From Trichlorobacter ammonificans (GTDB taxonomy: Bacteria > Desulfobacterota > Desulfuromonadia > Geobacterales > Pseudopelobacteraceae): a stretch of DNA of 64,000 nucleotides. Of this stretch, positions 61,418 through 64,000 are shown in pieces; the stretch's first letter is position 1, and each line of letters begins with the position of its first letter. A program made the position numbers and the translations under genes. The stretch covers positions 2,530,001 through 2,594,000 of the forward strand of contig NZ_OW150024.1 of assembly GCF_933509905.1 (NCBI RefSeq). The letters run 5' to 3'. The notes beneath the pieces were generated by a model. It was not told the DNA's origin and did no database searches. It worked only from the letters and a program-made list of their open reading frames with translations.

Positions 61418-63526
61418 TCAGAACAGGCCGGGCTCGGCGGCCAGAAAGCCGGTGAGCCGCCGGTACAGCCGATGGAGCCGTTCAGCGTACCAGGCGACGT
61501 TGAAATCCGGATGGCGGGGGTCGTAGTCGGCCAGCAGCCGGCACTGCTCATGCACCCTGATATGGCTGCCGCTGCCGGTGACGTAGTAGCTGACCCGGTC
61601 GCCGGCATGGAACGGCGCCTCGCTCCGTAATGCCAGCTCGCCCACGGCGCTGTGGTGCCGTTTTCCCTCCCGCACCTCGCGACGATACTGCTCCGACGAA
61701 AGGGGCAGCGTCTCGGTCCGGGCCAGCTGTTCCACCGGCACCTGCCGGGTCGAGAGCTGCTGCAGCCGCTCCTCGTACAGCGCGGCAACCCGTCCGGCGC
61801 CGTCCTCCAGCAGCAGGCGCAGGGCATCGTGCAGAAACTGCCGCAGGAATGGCTCCAGCCCTCCGGAGGTGAGACTGCTCCCCTTTATCACCAGGGTACC
61901 GTCGTAGCCCAGCAGGGCATAATTGCCCGGCTTGTAGCGGACCATGGCCCGGTAGCGGCTGTCGCAGGAAAGGGTCATTTCCCCCGGCAGCAGTTCCGTC
62001 AGGCGACGCAGCAGGTGGGACACCTCCTGGGTGCCGTCATGTCCCGGCGGCGGAATGAAATAGATGCCGTCCCGGTCAAGCTCCAGCGGCTCCGCCCCCT
62101 GCTCCCGCAGCCAGGTCAGCAGATCGCCGGTCAGCACCCGGCCCAGACGCTCGGTTTCGGCGGCTGTCTGCTGATCGGCAAACAGGAGGTGTGACGAAGC
62201 CAGCAGGCCATAAAACCCCCGCGCCAGACTGCCCAGCACTACCCGGCGGCTGTCCGCCGCGGCAAACCCGTCCCCGGCCCCGAGGGTCTCCGCTTCGAGG
62301 CGCGCCTCCCGCTTCAGGCGGGTCAGCCGATGCAGCAGCGACTGAAACATAGCCAGGTCGTCACTGCGCGGCGCAAGACGATAGGCCAGCAGGATAGCGG
62401 GCAGCAGAGCCCGCAACTCGCAGTGCACCACCGGACCATGGGGGCCGGGCCGCAGTTGCGGCGTCCAACCGCGCAGGCCCGTGCCGTGCTGGTGAGAATG
62501 GGGATGTGGCGGCAACGGCGGCATGCTGTGCCGGTGATGGAGATACGCCCTGACCAGCAGGGCGGACGCCACGTCGGCACGGCTGCGGTGCTGGCAGACC
62601 TGGGGCGGATAGGGAACCATGCCAGACAGCTGCAGAAACGCCGGCGCCAGTACGCGATACTCGCTACGGAGAACCCCAAGCTGCTGCCGCAGCCCCTCCT
62701 CATCCTTGCCCCTGTCGCGACTGAGCCCGCCGGGCCGGGGACGGTCGGCCAAGCGGAGCAGATGGCGCAGATCGACAACCGAGCGTCCGAAGATCCGGCA
62801 CCATCCTGCCGCTCTCCCGCTCTCCTGCCTGGACGGGGAGAACTCCTTCACGCGGGGGCTGCTGCCATCCCGCCCCCAGGCAAGCCTCACTCCGGCGTTC
62901 CGGGCACGCCTGAGCAATGCCGGCAACTGCTGCGCCAGACCATACCCCACCAGCAGATCGGGATCATCACGACGCAGAATGCGGGACAACTCCTCAAACA
63001 TGGCCCGCTCCGACATCCGGTCGGATGCGAGCAGCAGATCCCCCTGACGACGGTCACTGATCGCCAGACGGAACACAGCCCCGTCGCTGCTGTGGGTTAC
63101 TTCGCTGGCCAGAAAGGTCACGACAACCTGCTCCTGCGTCAAGCCACGAAAAAAGGTGACGCCGCTGGACAGCAGAAACTGCTGCTCCCGCTCGGGGAAG
63201 AACAGGGGGGGCGGTCCCGTCGTGCTGCGATGCAAATGAGCATAGGCGAGGCAGCAGTCATGCCAAGTGTCGAAAGTGAGCAGATAGCGGTACTCCCCCT
63301 CCCCTGTCAGCATTTTGATTACGCAGGAAAGTGGCAGTTCCCGAAGGACGGGAGGTGTTGCCGTCAGCAGGAAAGGGTGAAAAGGAACCTCTTGGGTTGT
63401 CAGACCGTCTTCGGTGCGCAGGAAGAGCCGGAAACCATGTCCGAGCGGCTCCACCGCCACAACCCCGCGGAACGGGGCATGACCGAAGAGTGACGGTTCA
63501 GTATTCGTGGCGGCATCCGGTTTCAT
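61418..63526 (-). CDS. divergent, probably inactivated family B DNA polymerase
   Basis: A 702-residue protein alignable by eye with family B DNA polymerases but with eroded active sites. Exonuclease motif I (DIET) reads FLASEV near 138, motif II (NxxxFD) reads VGYGLAQQL near 190, so proofreading residues are lost. Motif A (DxxSLYPS) is CELRALLPAIL with Glu at about 370 in place of Asp. Motif B retains only FYG (ARGFYGLLAS near 438), lacking Lys and Asn-Ser. Motif C keeps two Asp (LDRDGIYF, about 484 and 486). Archaea have inactivated B-family polymerases (PolB2), an analogy only. A single gene, with no RNA or repair partner adjacent. Confidence 0.72.
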   Translation of the reverse strand: MKPDAATNTEPSLFGHAPFRGVVAVEPLGHGFRLFLRTEDGLTTQEVPFHPFLLTATPPVLRELPLSCVIKMLTGEGEYRYLLTFDTWHDCCLAYAHLHRSTTGPPPLFFPEREQQFLLSSGVTFFRGLTQEQVVVTFLASEVTHSSDGAVFRLAISDRRQGDLLLASDRMSERAMFEELSRILRRDDPDLLVGYGLAQQLPALLRRARNAGVRLAWGRDGSSPRVKEFSPSRQESGRAAGWCRIFGRSVVDLRHLLRLADRPRPGGLSRDRGKDEEGLRQQLGVLRSEYRVLAPAFLQLSGMVPYPPQVCQHRSRADVASALLVRAYLHHRHSMPPLPPHPHSHQHGTGLRGWTPQLRPGPHGPVVHCELRALLPAILLAYRLAPRSDDLAMFQSLLHRLTRLKREARLEAETLGAGDGFAAADSRRVVLGSLARGFYGLLASSHLLFADQQTAAETERLGRVLTGDLLTWLREQGAEPLELDRDGIYFIPPPGHDGTQEVSHLLRRLTELLPGEMTLSCDSRYRAMVRYKPGNYALLGYDGTLVIKGSSLTSGGLEPFLRQFLHDALRLLLEDGAGRVAALYEERLQQLSTRQVPVEQLARTETLPLSSEQYRREVREGKRHHSAVGELALRSEAPFHAGDRVSYYVTGSGSHIRVHEQCRLLADYDPRHPDFNVAWYAERLHRLYRRLTGFLAAEPGLF

Positions 63527-63573
63527 GGTGCAGCAGACTATATCATGGCTCTGCTCTCATTTCAGCGCCACAA

Positions 63574-63607
63574 AAAGCAGCGTCGCCTGTTCAGGCGACG
63601 CTGCTTT
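63574..63607 (-). terminator. intrinsic terminator of the peroxiredoxin gene
   Basis: Perfect 14-bp stem AAAGCAGCGTCGCC (63607-63594 on minus) / GGCGACGCTGCTTT (63587-63574) with a 6-base loop and a following TTTTTG. Confidence 0.88.
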
Positions 63608-63632
63608 GGTGCCGTATCGTGGTGAGGCGTGA

Positions 63633-64000
63633 TTACTTGGCGTGCTTCGCGAGGTAGGAAGCAACACCTTCAGCAGTGGGTTTCATCGCGTCCTCCCCCT
63701 GCTTCCAGTTGGCCGGGCAGACTTCGCCATGGGTGTCGGTGAACTGCAGGGCGTCCAGCATGCGCAGGGCTTCGTCAACACTGCGGCCCAGGGGCAGGTC
63801 GTTGATCACGCAGTGGCGGACCACTCCTTTGGGGTCAATCAGGAAGAGACCGCGCAGGGCGACACTGGCAGGATGCTCGATGCCGTAGGAACGGATGATC
63901 TCCTTGTTCAGGTCGGCCACCATCGGGTACTGGACGTTGCCGATGCCGCCGTTGTCGACCGGGGTGTTCTTCCACGCCAGATGAGTAAATTTCGAATCGA
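63633..64000 (-). CDS. 2-Cys peroxiredoxin, N-terminus cut by window edge
   Basis: Thiol peroxidase that reduces hydrogen peroxide and alkyl hydroperoxides. The last 122 residues are visible: DSKFTHLAWKNTP at the edge, NVQYPMVADLNKEIIRSYG, LRGLFLIDPKGVVRHCVIND, RSVDEALRMLDALQF, then GEVCPANWKQGEDAM with the resolving Cys, as in AhpC/Prx1 enzymes. The peroxidatic-Cys part lies outside the window. The C-terminus ends shortly after (SYLAKHAK). A strong terminator follows 26 bases later. Identity is firm; the start is not visible. Confidence 0.95.
   Translation of the reverse strand, partial: DSKFTHLAWKNTPVDNGGIGNVQYPMVADLNKEIIRSYGIEHPASVALRGLFLIDPKGVVRHCVINDLPLGRSVDEALRMLDALQFTDTHGEVCPANWKQGEDAMKPTAEGVASYLAKHAK

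Overview
The window is about 64 kb of GC-rich, gene-dense bacterial chromosome with a continuous, mostly housekeeping gene layout. I infer a member of the Geobacter group (Desulfuromonadales/Geobacterales). The grounds are the high GC, the MurE DNPR motif typical of meso-DAP cell walls, outer-membrane-type proteins and an MlaE permease (a diderm cell). A 531-aa acetyl-CoA hydrolase/CoA-transferase also fits, of the kind that Geobacter uses to couple acetate activation to the TCA cycle. I could not run any search, so the genus is an inference. No phage, insertion sequence or CRISPR array is visible.

Left part (1-13.5 kb): fmt (cut by the window edge) and def; an HDOD signalling protein and an exported TPR protein from divergent promoters; a very large GH13 alpha-glucan enzyme coupled to a predicted outer-membrane protein; a small ankyrin protein; an EF-P paralogue of the YeiP/EfpL type. 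A tRNA with anticodon CAU (probably Ile2) has its own promoter and terminator. NIF3-like and zinc-ribbon coiled-coil proteins and the RNase P RNA gene follow.

Centre (13.5-31.6 kb): a complete division and cell wall (dcw) operon in canonical order, mraZ-rsmH-ftsL-ftsI-murE-murF-mraY-murD-ftsW-murG-murC-murB-ddl-ftsQ-ftsA-ftsZ. It has a clear sigma70-type promoter, four 10-bp MraZ boxes abutting the mraZ start codon, many overlapping stop/start codons, and a strong terminator after ftsZ. A 9-bp inverted repeat sits between murD and ftsW.

Right of that (31.7-42 kb): a radical SAM protein with a tiny four-cysteine partner, an Nramp transporter with a long leader hairpin, Lon followed by a lone MlaE permease, a divergent pair (unknown protein / NAD(P)-binding protein), ElbB, a secreted metallo-beta-lactamase-fold protein, an MscL carrying a zinc-ribbon tail, and an S4 RNA-binding protein. 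From 42.2 to 46.2 kb lies the most accessory-looking stretch: a short-chain dehydrogenase, a serine beta-lactamase-fold hydrolase, a CPBP membrane protease and a GrpB-fusion protein. It is followed by dedA-pgeF-comM, where comM carries an AT-richer internal patch.

Right end (49.4-64 kb): a lipoprotein and XerC; the acetate CoA-transferase; leuB-asd-truA; metK; a SixA phosphatase with a CHAD protein; metX-ttcA-ispF under a SAM-I riboswitch; a degenerate family B DNA polymerase; and the 3' part of a 2-Cys peroxiredoxin. Least expected are the degenerate polymerase, the GrpB fusion, the MscL zinc-ribbon fusion, the histone-H1-like tail on the exported TPR protein, and several unexplained RNA or DNA hairpins.
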